Positions 1 through 9,223 of a stretch of DNA of 64,000 nucleotides are shown in pieces. The position numbers and the translations under genes are program-made. Origin of the DNA: JAJFUE01 sp039683515 (lineage in GTDB: Bacteria; Sumerlaeota; Sumerlaeia; MVZB01); contig JBDKRG010000004.1 in NCBI GenBank assembly GCA_039683515.1, positions 1-64,000 of the forward strand. Reading direction: 5' to 3'. Each line of letters opens with the position of its first letter. Within the stretch, counting starts at the first letter, position 1. Below the pieces are notes generated by a model that had not been told where the DNA came from, searched no databases, and saw nothing but the letters and a program-made list of their open reading frames with translations.

Positions 1-7
1 TCGCCGA

Positions 8-191
8 ATGCGGATTGCCGATTCCGGATTGCAAAATTCCAGAATCCGCCCCATCCGACCAATCAGCCCAAGATCCAGGCGACAATTCCCCAATCCGCAA
101 TCCGCAATCCGAAATCCGCAATCCATCCCCTCTGCTTCCCCGCGATTTCGAAATCCGCAATCCGCAATCCGCAATCCGAAATCCGCAATCC
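8..191. repeat. Degenerate word-like tandem repeats; gene-free left edge (1-368)
   Basis: The first 368 bases hold no convincing gene. Positions 91-124 and 150-191 are tandem variants of the 7-mers AATCCGC and AATCCGA, with looser copies from position 8. Short open frames across this stretch are Arg/Asn/Pro-rich translations of the repeat. The region lies beyond the 3-prime end of rsmD. A C/T-rich stretch at 230-270 resembles the GGACC/GGGAC-rich words seen near 33356 and 45480. No promoter or terminator is evident. Confidence 0.75.
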
Positions 192-334
192 CCACCCCCC
201 CGTCCCCCGCCGCTTCGGCTAGCCAACTAACGCTTTGGGTCTCTTGGGTCCTTTCCTCCCTTCCCGCCCGTGGGTAGCCGCCCCCCGGGCCTCTCGCCAT
301 TGGTTACGGATTTATCGCAGGCGATTACGGGATC

Positions 335-362
335 GATTTTCGATTACGATTACGAGTACGAG
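335..362. repeat. Hexamer repeat GATTAC/GAGTAC, copy 1
   Basis: This is one of four copies in the window of an element that starts GATTTTCGATTACGATTAC and continues with GAGNAC hexamers. This copy has a single GAGTAC unit. It ends seven bases before the rsmD stop codon, on the downstream side of that gene. Other copies are at 14600, 33421 and 56733. Confidence 0.8.
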
Positions 363-368
363 GGGCGG

Positions 369-941
369 CTATTCATGCGATCTTGAATAGATGGCGACCC
401 AGGTGTCGCCGTAGCGGGACTGGCGGGTTTGGGCGAGCGGGCCGTAGGCGTCGGCGAGGCGGTCCTGGCGGCCGGCCTGCGCGACGACGAGGGCCTCGGG
501 GGCGAGCCACGCGTCGGCGACGGCCGAGAGCCTCTCCAGCGCGGCCTCGGCGAGGCCCATCCCGTAGGGCGGGTCGAGGAGCACGATGTCGAACGGGGCG
601 TCGCCGGGCGGCGTGGGGCGGCCCAGGACGCGGCGGGCGTCCTGCTCGACGACAAGCGTTTGAGCGGCGAGGCCGAGCTTTTCGATGTTGGCGCGCAGGG
701 CCTCGAGCGCGGGGCGCGAGTTCTCGACGAAGACGGCAAAGGACGCTCCGCGGCTCACCGCCTCGATGCCGAGCGCGCCCGAGCCGGCGTAGAGGTCGAT
801 CACGCGCGCCCCCTCCATCCACGGGCCCAGGATGCCGAACAGCGACTCGCGCACGCGTCCGAGCGTCGGCCGCGTGGCCTGGCCTTTCGGAGCCGCCAGC
901 GGTCTGCCGCGAAACTGCCCGGCGATGACGCGCAGGCTCAT
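369..941 (-). CDS. rsmD: 16S rRNA (guanine(966)-N2)-methyltransferase RsmD
   Basis: This enzyme uses S-adenosylmethionine to methylate N2 of a guanine in 16S rRNA (G966 in E. coli) on the small ribosomal subunit. The 190-residue product has the usual RsmD layout: an N-terminal VIAGQFRGRPL segment, a P-T-x-x-x-VRESLF motif, the SAM-binding stretch IDLYAGSGALGIEA, and the catalytic LLDPPYG motif characteristic of base-N-methylating enzymes. The ATG at 941 was chosen because homology begins there and because it overlaps the stop of the upstream membrane-protein gene (ATGA, 938-941). A longer in-frame extension to 1130 lies entirely inside that upstream gene and is not credible. It is the last gene of a leftward cluster. 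Confidence 0.93.
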   Translation of the reverse strand: MSLRVIAGQFRGRPLAAPKGQATRPTLGRVRESLFGILGPWMEGARVIDLYAGSGALGIEAVSRGASFAVFVENSRPALEALRANIEKLGLAAQTLVVEQDARRVLGRPTPPGDAPFDIVLLDPPYGMGLAEAALERLSAVADAWLAPEALVVAQAGRQDRLADAYGPLAQTRQSRYGDTWVAIYSRSHE

Positions 942-2494
942 GGCGCCGAAACACCGGCCGGGGTTTGCCCGGTCGCCGCGCGCAGCCAGAAGTTGTCGAT
1001 CTGCCCCTGGCGGATCAGGACGGGGTAGCCGGCCCACATCGTCTGGTAGGGGATGTAAAGCGATTGCTGGATCGGCGCGGGCGGGTAGAGGGCGATCGGG
1101 TTGAGCGGGTCGGCCGGGGTTGTGCGCCACAGGAGCTGGTAATACTGGCCCCAGTAGGCCTGGTCGAAACCGTCATACATGATGAAGTAGGCGTTGGGGT
1201 CGCCGGGCGAGCGGAAGAACTGCTGGTAGAAGCGGTTGAAGTTGACCGACGCGCCGAGGAGCTGGACGGCCGCGCCGACGGCGAGCATGAGCATGATCGC
1301 CATGCGCGCGTTGCGGGTCCAATTCGCCGCCAGATAGGCCGCGATCGGCACGGCGAAGAAGCAATGGATCTGGAAGACGTGGCGCGGTCCCCAGCACCAG
1401 CCGCCGGCCCAGTTCTGCCAGGTCGACTGGATCGCCAGCGGGCAGAGGATCATGAGGGCCAGCGCCCAGACGAGGGCGCGGCTCAGCCCCGCCCAGCGCC
1501 GCGCCAGCGCCTTCCACCCGAAGAAGCTCAGGATGAGCGCCGGCGAGAAGAAGAACAGGCCCTTGCCCGCGCTGAACAGGTAACCGTAGAGGCCGGCGAT
1601 GATCGGGGTCGAGAACTTCACCCCTTCCTGCTGGTCGCTGTAGCCGGTCGCCAGCGCGTTGCCGAAATGCAGCCGGTTGAGGAAGAGCTGCAGTGCGCCG
1701 GCGAGGATGACGGGGATGGCGAAGGCGATCCACGCGGCGAGGAACGAGCCGCCGCGCCGGCGCGCCACCGAGACGATCGGCAGGAGCATCATGACGGCGA
1801 GGCCGGGGTAGGCGAGGACCGAGTCGTTGCGGACGAGGAAGGCCCAGCCCGCGGCGCAGCCCGCCACGAGGCACCAGCGCAGGTGGCCGCAGCGCATCGC
1901 GCGCAGCAGGCCGTAGAAGGCGAGCATCAGGAAGAACGCCGCCAGCGGCTCGGTGAAGAACGGGCGGCTGTGCGGCCACGCCATCGAGCCGAGCGCGTAC
2001 AGGAGGGCGGCCCACATCGCGGCGCGCGCGTCGCAGACCGCCTCGAGGCAAAGGAGGTAGACGAGGGCGGCCATCGCCGCGCCGAGGAGGACGTTGAACC
2101 ACGAGCACGCCCAGCGCGGCGCGAGCTCGGCGGCGGTCTGCGGAATGCCAAGATCCCGCGGCCCGAACGGCTCGTCGCCGTAGAGCGCGGCCCACGTCGC
2201 GTCGCTGCCGATGCGGGCCAGGGCGTTGCCGATCCAGACGAGCGGGACGGCCAGGATTGGCTGGCCGATGCCGTACTGGCCGAACTCGCGGCCGTCGGGT
2301 CGGGGCGGGTTGGCGGGGCGGCTCGCGAAGCTGCGGTCGCCCTGCAGGATGGGGACAATGGCGAAGCCCTCGCCCGAGGCCAGGGAGCGGGTCGTGCGGA
2401 ACAGGACCTCCTCGTCCGGGGAGAAGAGGTGACCGGCCGCCGTCAGCCCGTAGGTTGCCAGCGTGATGAGGAAAACCAGCGCGGCGCGCTTCAC
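938..2494 (-). CDS. Polytopic membrane protein, GT-C (ArnT/PMT-like) glycosyltransferase candidate
   Basis: The 518-residue product is a multi-pass inner-membrane protein with about ten or more hydrophobic segments. Just after the first segment it carries an acidic loop motif, SPDEEVLFRTTRSLA. That resembles the first extracytoplasmic Asp/Glu loop of GT-C fold enzymes, which use polyprenyl-phosphate sugars. This supports, but does not prove, sugar transfer at the periplasmic face. The GTG start at 2492-2494 overlaps the TGA of the MCE gene, so translation is probably coupled to it, and its own stop overlaps the rsmD start. The substrate cannot be read from the sequence, and a non-catalytic role is possible. 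Confidence 0.7.
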   Translation of the reverse strand: MKRAALVFLITLATYGLTAAGHLFSPDEEVLFRTTRSLASGEGFAIVPILQGDRSFASRPANPPRPDGREFGQYGIGQPILAVPLVWIGNALARIGSDATWAALYGDEPFGPRDLGIPQTAAELAPRWACSWFNVLLGAAMAALVYLLCLEAVCDARAAMWAALLYALGSMAWPHSRPFFTEPLAAFFLMLAFYGLLRAMRCGHLRWCLVAGCAAGWAFLVRNDSVLAYPGLAVMMLLPIVSVARRRGGSFLAAWIAFAIPVILAGALQLFLNRLHFGNALATGYSDQQEGVKFSTPIIAGLYGYLFSAGKGLFFFSPALILSFFGWKALARRWAGLSRALVWALALMILCPLAIQSTWQNWAGGWCWGPRHVFQIHCFFAVPIAAYLAANWTRNARMAIMLMLAVGAAVQLLGASVNFNRFYQQFFRSPGDPNAYFIMYDGFDQAYWGQYYQLLWRTTPADPLNPIALYPPAPIQQSLYIPYQTMWAGYPVLIRQGQIDNFWLRAATGQTPAGVSAP

Positions 2495-3522
2495 TTTTCA
2501 CTCCGCGGGGGCGGGGCGGCGTGGCCCGGCTGCTGGTTCTGCGGGAACGGGACGAGCGGCTGGCGCCCGCCGGTGAGCGAGGCGGAGAGGTTGTTGATCA
2601 GCTCGCGGAGCTGGTCGAACGGGCGGGGGTCGGTGACGAGCGCCCCGAGGGTGCCCTGGCCCTTCTGAATGCCGGCGACGATCTGCTCGAGGCGCTCGGC
2701 GCTGCGGTTGAGCCGCTCGATGGTTTCGGCCAGCGGCTTCTGGTTCTGGTCGAGCGCCTGGTTGAACCGGCCGACCGTGCGGCGCAGGTCGCCGCTGGTG
2801 GAGCGGATCCCTTCGTCGAGGCTGGCGCCCGCCTTCTGCCAGGCGGCGGCGGTGGCGTCGAGGCCGTCGCCGATCTCGGCGATCCGCTTGTCGAGGTGCT
2901 GCGTGGTCGAGGTGGCGGTGTCGAGGAACGTCTCGAGCTGGTTGGTGACGCGGTCGAGGGTCTCGGAGGCGGTGGCGAAGTTCTCGAGGATCTGCTTGGT
3001 GTTTTGCTGGTTGGCCTGGTCGCTGACGAGCTTGTTGATGGCGGTCAGGGTCGGGACGAGTTGGTCGAGGACGTCGCCGATGCGCTGGGAGAGGTCGATG
3101 GCGATGGTTTCGATGTTGGCCGGCGCCGTGCCGACGATCTCGGAGCGCTGCGGCAGCGGGGTCTTGCCCGGGCCCGACTTGCCGGTCGACTCGATGTTGA
3201 TGGTGGTCTCGCCGATGACGGTCGCCGGGGCGACGCGGATATCGGCGTCGGGGTAGAGGTTCACGGTCTTGTCGACGCGGAGCGTGACCATGACCGGGTG
3301 CGGGCCGCCGACGTAGGCGATGCTGCTGACGGCGCCGACCTGCGCGCCGTAGGCCAGGACGGCCGCGCCGGGCTCGAGCCGCTCGACGCGGTCGAACATG
3401 ACGTAGAACGTGTGGCGGTTGCTGAGGAAGTCCAGGTTGCGAAGCATCACCGTGAGGGCGAGGAACAGGACGAACCCGACCACGATGAAGATGCCGACGG
3501 TGAATTCGCGGCGGTTGGCCAT
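2491..3522 (-). CDS. MCE/MlaD family lipid-transport protein
   Basis: The 343-residue product starts with a short cytoplasmic tail and one membrane anchor (about residues 9-26, GIFIVVGFVLFLALTVML). One MCE domain follows, about residues 37-115, containing FDRVERLEPGAAV and the glycine-rich VIGETTINIES region. The rest, to about residue 320, is rich in heptad-like helices, as in MlaD/PqiB/YebT relatives that form periplasmic lipid-conducting rings or tubes. Family knowledge implies phospholipid traffic between inner and outer membrane. The usual partners MlaE (permease) and MlaF (ATPase) are not adjacent, which is unusual but seen elsewhere. The ATG at 3522 shares one base with the tsaB stop codon. 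The C-terminus is Pro/Gln-rich. Confidence 0.88.
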   Translation of the reverse strand: MANRREFTVGIFIVVGFVLFLALTVMLRNLDFLSNRHTFYVMFDRVERLEPGAAVLAYGAQVGAVSSIAYVGGPHPVMVTLRVDKTVNLYPDADIRVAPATVIGETTINIESTGKSGPGKTPLPQRSEIVGTAPANIETIAIDLSQRIGDVLDQLVPTLTAINKLVSDQANQQNTKQILENFATASETLDRVTNQLETFLDTATSTTQHLDKRIAEIGDGLDATAAAWQKAGASLDEGIRSTSGDLRRTVGRFNQALDQNQKPLAETIERLNRSAERLEQIVAGIQKGQGTLGALVTDPRPFDQLRELINNLSASLTGGRQPLVPFPQNQQPGHAAPPPRSEK

Positions 3523-4265
3523 CAGACGCTCCAGGGGGCGTTCAAGTGGACGTTATGGCGTTTCTCCGCGTCGCTCGGCCGCAGGTAGAGCGGCGCGACC
3601 TGCAACGGCTCCAGGGGTTGCGCGCCGGCGCGCAGGCACTCGGCGGCCGAGATCGCCGCGGCATCGGCGCCGGGCGAGCCGATCTCCGGCGGAGCCCAGC
3701 GCGCCCGGCCGCCCAGGCGGCGGTCGATCGCCTCGCGGTGTTTCCACGCGCCGTCGCCGGCCAGGACGAGCGGCTCGCCCAGGGCGTCGAGCGCGTCCAG
3801 AAGCGCTTCGATCGGCTCGACGGAGTCGGGCCGCAGCGGCTGCGGGCGGCCGGCGGCGGCGCGGTAAAGGCCGCCGTAGAGCTCGCCGCGGCGCGCGTCG
3901 AGGAGGACGGCGACGGCGTCGCCCGCGACCGGCCAGCGCCGGGCCGCAAGCTCCAGCGTCGAGAACCCGTAGAGGGCGGCGCCCCACCCGCGGGCGAGCG
4001 TTTTCGCCAACGCCAGGCCGACGCGCAGGCCGGTGAACGCCCCCGGCCCGAGCGAGACGCCGATGGCCCGGACGCGGTCGCGCTTCAACTCTTCATCATG
4101 AAACAAAGCGTCCAGGTCCGCAAGGAGCGAAACCGAGATCGGGCCCTGGCGGACGCGCCACGTGTGGGCGAGGAGGCGGCCGGCGTCGTCGGCCAGCGCG
4201 ACGCCGCCGATCGGGGTCGCGGCCTCGATCCCAAGGACGAGTGAAGCGATGGACTGCGCGCTCAT
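3522..4265 (-). CDS. tsaB: tRNA threonylcarbamoyladenosine biosynthesis protein TsaB
   Basis: TsaB is the non-catalytic partner of TsaD in making t6A37 on tRNAs that read ANN codons. The 247-residue product has the ASKHA-fold start LVLGIEAATPIGGVAL and the family signature SLGPGAFTGLRVGLALAK. The ATG at 4265 was chosen because homology starts there and because it overlaps the stop of the upstream DUF4870-like gene by four bases (ATGA). A longer in-frame extension to 4706 would run through that gene in another frame. It is probably co-translated with the MCE gene downstream. TsaC, TsaD and TsaE are not in the window. Confidence 0.92.
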   Translation of the reverse strand: MSAQSIASLVLGIEAATPIGGVALADDAGRLLAHTWRVRQGPISVSLLADLDALFHDEELKRDRVRAIGVSLGPGAFTGLRVGLALAKTLARGWGAALYGFSTLELAARRWPVAGDAVAVLLDARRGELYGGLYRAAAGRPQPLRPDSVEPIEALLDALDALGEPLVLAGDGAWKHREAIDRRLGGRARWAPPEIGSPGADAAAISAAECLRAGAQPLEPLQVAPLYLRPSDAEKRHNVHLNAPWSV

Positions 4266-4639
4266 AGACGCCGCCGGCCGATCAGGGGGTAGTGGAAGTT
4301 GAGATTCGAGAAGCAGCGCAGGGCGCCGTAGAGACAGATGCCCCAGTAGGCCAGGACGACCGTGCCGAAGATCAGCATGTTGACCGTCTGCAGGAACGAG
4401 CCGAACGGCGGGATGATGACGCCGATCAGGCGGCGCAGGATATCGGCGATGAGGAAGACGAGCGTGACGACCATGAGCAGGACGTGGAACATCATCGCCT
4501 CGCGCGCGTTGCGCACGACGTGGCGGCTCTCCTCGCGCATCCAGAAGTAGACGCCGCCGCAGTAGAGCAGGCCCCACAGCGGGATCATGTTGCACAGGTG
4601 GCACAGGCCGGCGTGGACCGATTCCTGGGGGGCTCTCAT
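4262..4639 (-). CDS. DUF4870/TIC20-like small membrane protein
   Basis: The product is 125 residues with three or four hydrophobic helices. The N-terminal pattern of a small soluble lead (SVHAGLCHLCNMIP), a helix, a charged loop (REESRHVVRNAREAMMFH) and two more helices matches DUF4870/YtxG-like proteins, which have a similar charged loop (E-S-x-F-V-R-x-x-A-x-E-A-L-N-F). No function is established for the family. It overlaps its neighbours by four bases on both sides, so it is made together with TsaB and the cysteine-cluster protein. Assignment is by pattern only. Confidence 0.7.
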   Translation of the reverse strand: MRAPQESVHAGLCHLCNMIPLWGLLYCGGVYFWMREESRHVVRNAREAMMFHVLLMVVTLVFLIADILRRLIGVIIPPFGSFLQTVNMLIFGTVVLAYWGICLYGALRCFSNLNFHYPLIGRRRL

Positions 4640-5439
4640 GCGGTTGCGCTCCCAACGGCGGCGGGCCGGGATTCCTTCTCGAGGAATTCGGCGGCCGCCT
4701 CTTCAAGGCGTTGGTAGAATTCGGCGCCGAGGCACAGGATCAGCTCGCCCTTGAGGGCCTTGTAGGCGGGCAGGGCGCCGGGCTTGGGCTTGCGGAGGCA
4801 TTTGAGGTGCGCGGTGTGGTGGTCCGCGCCGATGAAATCGTAGGTGTCGCCGCTGATCAGGGTGAAGAAGTAGTGGCCGGGGATGGCCTCGACGTAGTGG
4901 AGCGGGAAGAGGTAGCACGGCTCGGGCTTGAACTCCTCGAGGGGGAGGCCGAGCCGGTCGCACAGGGTGTTGATCGCGCAGCGCAGCACGCCGTTGGAGT
5001 TGAGCCACGACAGCGAGCAGCGCGAGCTGCCGAGGTGCTTGAAGGCGACGTCGCCGCGGTCGACGGTCTCGGTGAACTTGCCGTCGCGGATGCGGCGGAC
5101 GATCGGCAGCATCGGGTCGCCGATGCCCATGGCGAGGCGCTGCTCGGCGATCCGGGCCAGTTCGCGGATCTTGGAGATTTCGTGGGCGGTGATGTCGACC
5201 TGCAGGTCGGTGCAGCACGAGCCCTTGAACTGGCGCGAGGTGGGTTCGCCGGTGGTGCGGGTGCACCACGTCGTGTCGCACTGGAACGGGCGCAGGACCA
5301 GTTGTTCGGCGTCGATCTGGACGTTGTCGACCTCGATGAGATGGCCCTTCCGGCGAAGCTGGTCGATGTAGTGGCTTTCGGGGGCGTGGGCGCGGCGATG
5401 GTTTTCGCTCAGCATGAAGTCATTGATTCGGTACGGCAT
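4636..5439 (-). CDS. Cysteine-cluster protein (DUF3109/YkgJ-like metal-binding)
   Basis: The 267-residue soluble protein has a central set of cysteines: CDTTWC near residue 55, a GSCC motif near residue 75, then single cysteines in SSRCSLSW, VLRCAINTLC and EPCYLFPLH. This spacing resembles the YkgJ/DUF3109 cysteine clusters predicted to bind zinc or an iron-sulfur centre. No enzymatic role is established. The ATG at 5439 leaves a 21-base gap to the upstream TPR gene, and the stop overlaps the next gene by ATGA. A short Ala/Glu-rich tail follows the last conserved part. The family call is moderate and the metal binding is inferred. Confidence 0.68.
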   Translation of the reverse strand: MPYRINDFMLSENHRRAHAPESHYIDQLRRKGHLIEVDNVQIDAEQLVLRPFQCDTTWCTRTTGEPTSRQFKGSCCTDLQVDITAHEISKIRELARIAEQRLAMGIGDPMLPIVRRIRDGKFTETVDRGDVAFKHLGSSRCSLSWLNSNGVLRCAINTLCDRLGLPLEEFKPEPCYLFPLHYVEAIPGHYFFTLISGDTYDFIGADHHTAHLKCLRKPKPGALPAYKALKGELILCLGAEFYQRLEEAAAEFLEKESRPAAVGSATA

Positions 5440-5460
5440 GGGCGGGCAACGATCTCTTCC

Positions 5461-6456
5461 TCAGGGTTTGGCGGTGGACGCGGGTGGTGCGGTCAACGTG
5501 AGCGGCCGGCTGATGTCTTCAATGCGGCCCCGCGCCAGTGCGGCCGCTTCGGATTGCGGCTGGCGCGTGACAAGTTCTTCGTAGGTGGCGCGCGCCTGGT
5601 CGACGCGGCCTTCGAGTTCGTCGGCGAGGCCGCGCGCCAGAGCGATCTGCGGGCGCAGGGCCTGCGATTGCGGGCCGGGCATGGCCTGGAGCGTGCGCTC
5701 GACCTGGTCCCAGAGCTTGCGGGCGTCGGCCCCCTTGCCCTGCATGGCCAGCATCATGCCGGCGTGGACCTGGGTGGCCGGGTTGAGGACGTGGTCGGGG
5801 TTCTGCGCGCGCAGCTCGGCCCAGGCCTCGAGCGCCTGCTCGACGTCGCCCTGGTGCAGGAGCGCCTCGATCCGGCCCTCGCGGGCGATGGCCTTCTCGG
5901 CGGGGCTCTTGGAAAGCTGGACGACGCTCTTGAACGTGTCGCCGGCGTTGACCCAATCGCGCAGCTGCATGTCGATCTGGGCGATGCGCATGAGCGCGGG
6001 GACCGACTGGGCCGGATCGGGGTGGTTGATCACGTAGGTCTTGAGCTTGTCGCGGGCGGGGGCGCTGGCCGGCAGGGCGATGAGGTCGGAAAGCGCCTTG
6101 TCCATGCGGGCGGCGGGGGGGGCGGCGGTCTCGGGCGCCGGCGCGGCGAAGTCCGCGGGCGGCATGGCCGGCCGTGGGCGGCGCGGCGGGCGCGCGGCTT
6201 CGGGGGCCGGCGCCGCGGTTTCGGCGGGGGCCGTTTTTTCGCCCTTGATCACGGGGCGGATGTCGACGATGCGCGGCGTCGGCCTGGCCTTGATGACCGG
6301 CTGCAGCGTGACGGTGGTCTTCTTGTCCGATCCGCGCGGCCGCGGCGTCGCGGCCTGGGCCGGCAGGATGGCCAGGACGCAAAGGAGAAGGGCCGAAAAG
6401 GACGCAAGGGACCAAAAATAACGGCGTGAGTTGCGCACGAGAAGTTTGTCCGGCAT
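5461..6456 (-). CDS. Exported TPR-repeat protein
   Basis: The 331-residue product begins with a basic stretch and a hydrophobic core (SLASFSALLLCVLAILPAQA) typical of a Sec signal peptide, cleaved near AQA-AT. A Pro/Ala-rich low-complexity linker spans about residues 40-115. The remaining ~200 residues form repeated amphipathic helix pairs of TPR type, for example ALMRIAQIDMQLRDWVNAGD and EGRIEALLHQGDVEQALEAW. A periplasmic scaffold role is likely but no partner is identified. The gene starts 66 bases after trpA ends and may be the first gene of the leftward cluster that reaches rsmD. Confidence 0.75.
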   Translation of the reverse strand: MPDKLLVRNSRRYFWSLASFSALLLCVLAILPAQAATPRPRGSDKKTTVTLQPVIKARPTPRIVDIRPVIKGEKTAPAETAAPAPEAARPPRRPRPAMPPADFAAPAPETAAPPAARMDKALSDLIALPASAPARDKLKTYVINHPDPAQSVPALMRIAQIDMQLRDWVNAGDTFKSVVQLSKSPAEKAIAREGRIEALLHQGDVEQALEAWAELRAQNPDHVLNPATQVHAGMMLAMQGKGADARKLWDQVERTLQAMPGPQSQALRPQIALARGLADELEGRVDQARATYEELVTRQPQSEAAALARGRIEDISRPLTLTAPPASTAKP

Positions 6457-6491
6457 AGCTTGTCCCCTTGCAAGGCTTTGTGTGTTCCATG

Positions 6492-6510
6492 CCGCTTCCG
6501 GCGGAAGCGG
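6492..6510. repeat. Hairpin between trpA and the TPR gene
   Basis: CCGCTTCC and GGAAGCGG form a perfect 8-bp stem around a GGC loop, within the 66-base gap downstream of trpA. It lacks the T-run of an intrinsic terminator on either strand. It may stabilise the trpA mRNA end or be a decayed palindromic repeat. Confidence 0.5.
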
Positions 6511-6522
6511 GCCACGGACGAG

Positions 6523-7320
6523 CTACTTCACGGCCTCGACCAGCGAGCGGGCGTAATCGCGGACGCGGTCGGCCAGCTCGGGCGTGCCGGCGTTGGCGCC
6601 GACGATCTTGATCAGCGCGCTGCCGACGATGACGCCGTCGGCGAAGCTGGCGATGGCCCGGGCCTGGGCGGGCTCGGCGACGCCGAAGCCGACGGCGACG
6701 GGCTTGTCGGTCAGTTCCTTGACCGCCTTGACGCGCGGCTCCAGGTCCGGCGGCAGCTCCGCCCGCGCGCCCGTGACGCCCTTGATGGAAATATAATAAA
6801 TAAACCCGCGCGACGCTTCCGTAATTTTTCGCGCGCGCTCGGGTGTGGTGGTCGGGGCGACGAGGTAGACCATGCCCATGTCCTGGGCCTCGGCCGAGGT
6901 CTGGAGCTTGCCGGCGGCCTCGGGCGGCAGGTCGGGGACCAGCAGGCCGTCGGCGCCGGCGGTGGCCGCCGACTCGGCGAACGCGATCTCGCCGTAGTGC
7001 AGGATCGGGTTGTAGGCGCCGAACAGGAGCAGGCCGAGCTCGGGGTGGCGCTTGCGGACGCGCATCGTCATGTTCAGGATCGCCTGGACGGTGACGCCGT
7101 TGTTCAAGGCGACGGTGGAGGCTTCCTGGATTGTCGGGCCGTCGGCGATCGGGTCGGAAAACGGGATGCCGATCTCGACGACGTCGGCGCCGGCCTCGGC
7201 CAGGGCGTCGATGACGGTCTCGGTCGTGGGGATGTCGGGGTAGCCGGCGGTGATGTAAAAGATCATCGCGGCGCGGCCCTGTTCTTTGCATTTCCGGAAA
7301 TTGGCGTCGATGCGGTTCAT
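6523..7320 (-). CDS. trpA: Tryptophan synthase alpha chain TrpA
   Basis: TrpA cleaves indole-3-glycerol phosphate to indole and glyceraldehyde-3-phosphate and passes indole through a tunnel to TrpB. The 265-residue product is full length. The catalytic pair Glu49 (VVEIGIPFSDP) and Asp60 (PIADGPTIQ) falls at the canonical positions. The phosphate-binding glycine stretch is VGFGVAEPAQ near residue 212. The ATG at 7320 overlaps the stop of a 66-residue ORF by four bases. trpB lies upstream on the same strand, but 428 bases away, beyond a hairpin block. No other trp gene is present in the window. Confidence 0.96.
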   Translation of the reverse strand: MNRIDANFRKCKEQGRAAMIFYITAGYPDIPTTETVIDALAEAGADVVEIGIPFSDPIADGPTIQEASTVALNNGVTVQAILNMTMRVRKRHPELGLLLFGAYNPILHYGEIAFAESAATAGADGLLVPDLPPEAAGKLQTSAEAQDMGMVYLVAPTTTPERARKITEASRGFIYYISIKGVTGARAELPPDLEPRVKAVKELTDKPVAVGFGVAEPAQARAIASFADGVIVGSALIKIVGANAGTPELADRVRDYARSLVEAVK

Positions 7321-7517
7321 GAAGGAAAATCCTTATTACGATCTTTCAATTCAACAAGAATAATCACGCTGACAATCCACAGGTAAGTGCCGGGGAAATA
7401 TGGCAGCCAGTATGCCATGCCCCCTTCTTCATTTCTAAATGCGATGATCCCGGCAACCAGAATGAAAGTGCTGAATGCGAAAAATATTAAAGAGCAGTAT
7501 TTGAAAAATTTCCGCAT
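7317..7517 (-). CDS. Small hydrophobic protein, two predicted helices
   Basis: The 66-residue product has two hydrophobic segments (about residues 8-26 and 42-58) joined by a short loop containing RNEEGG. It ends in a charged tail. I do not recognise it. It is supported as a gene by its ATGA overlap with trpA and by its position inside the trp cluster. Its base composition is more AT-rich than trpA or trpB, which suggests later insertion or weak constraint. It might only provide translational coupling for trpA. Confidence 0.45.
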   Translation of the reverse strand: MRKFFKYCSLIFFAFSTFILVAGIIAFRNEEGGMAYWLPYFPGTYLWIVSVIILVELKDRNKDFPS

Positions 7518-7577
7518 CCTGATTTTTGCTCAAATGACGGCGGATTTGGAATCATGCACAATCTATTTCATTCTACA

Positions 7578-7729
7578 GCCGGCTTGAAGCCGGCCTTATT
7601 TGATCCGCCTTGTTCATGATTTGAAGCCGGCTCAAAGCCGGCTCGGAAAGAATAAATACCGGCATCACCCCGGCTAAAGCCGGGTGCAAAGAGGCGTCGG
7701 CTGAAGCCGACGATTCGATCGATGCCGGT
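7578..7729. repeat. Block of four hairpins between trpB and trpA
   Basis: Four perfect palindromes follow one another: 7578-7594 (GCCGGC around TTGAA), 7625-7643 (AGCCGGCT on both sides of CAA), 7669-7684 (CCCGGCT-AA-AGCCGGG) and 7695-7712 (CGTCGGCT-GA-AGCCGACG). All share a GGCT-loop-AGCC core, while the outer stem bases change in a compensatory way. The last two are enclosed by a further inverted repeat, ACCGGCATC (7658-7666) with GATGCCGGT (7721-7729), so the transcript could fold as a branched structure. The block looks like a palindromic mobile-repeat cluster. It would lie in trpB-trpA mRNA. Confidence 0.8.
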
Positions 7730-7748
7730 GTTTCGTTTGGCATTCGTA

Positions 7749-8972
<1,224 letters not shown>

Positions 8973-9223
8973 GATCGGCTCCAAGTAAAGTCGCCCGATT
9001 ATCCGCTTGGGGTGGGGCGTTGTCAATGGGGGCGGGGAGAATGGATCCAAAAATACATCATGGAATACTGGAAGAAAAATACCCCACAAGGTTTCTATAA
9101 TATTTTCGCTCCCATCAAGACACGTGCGAACAATGGGAGATTAAACGACTGGGAGCGTCACTCGGGCGGTCGTGGGACGAAAGGAGAGCTATGGGCGGGT
9201 GGGTGTGCGTCAGAAATTGTTCA

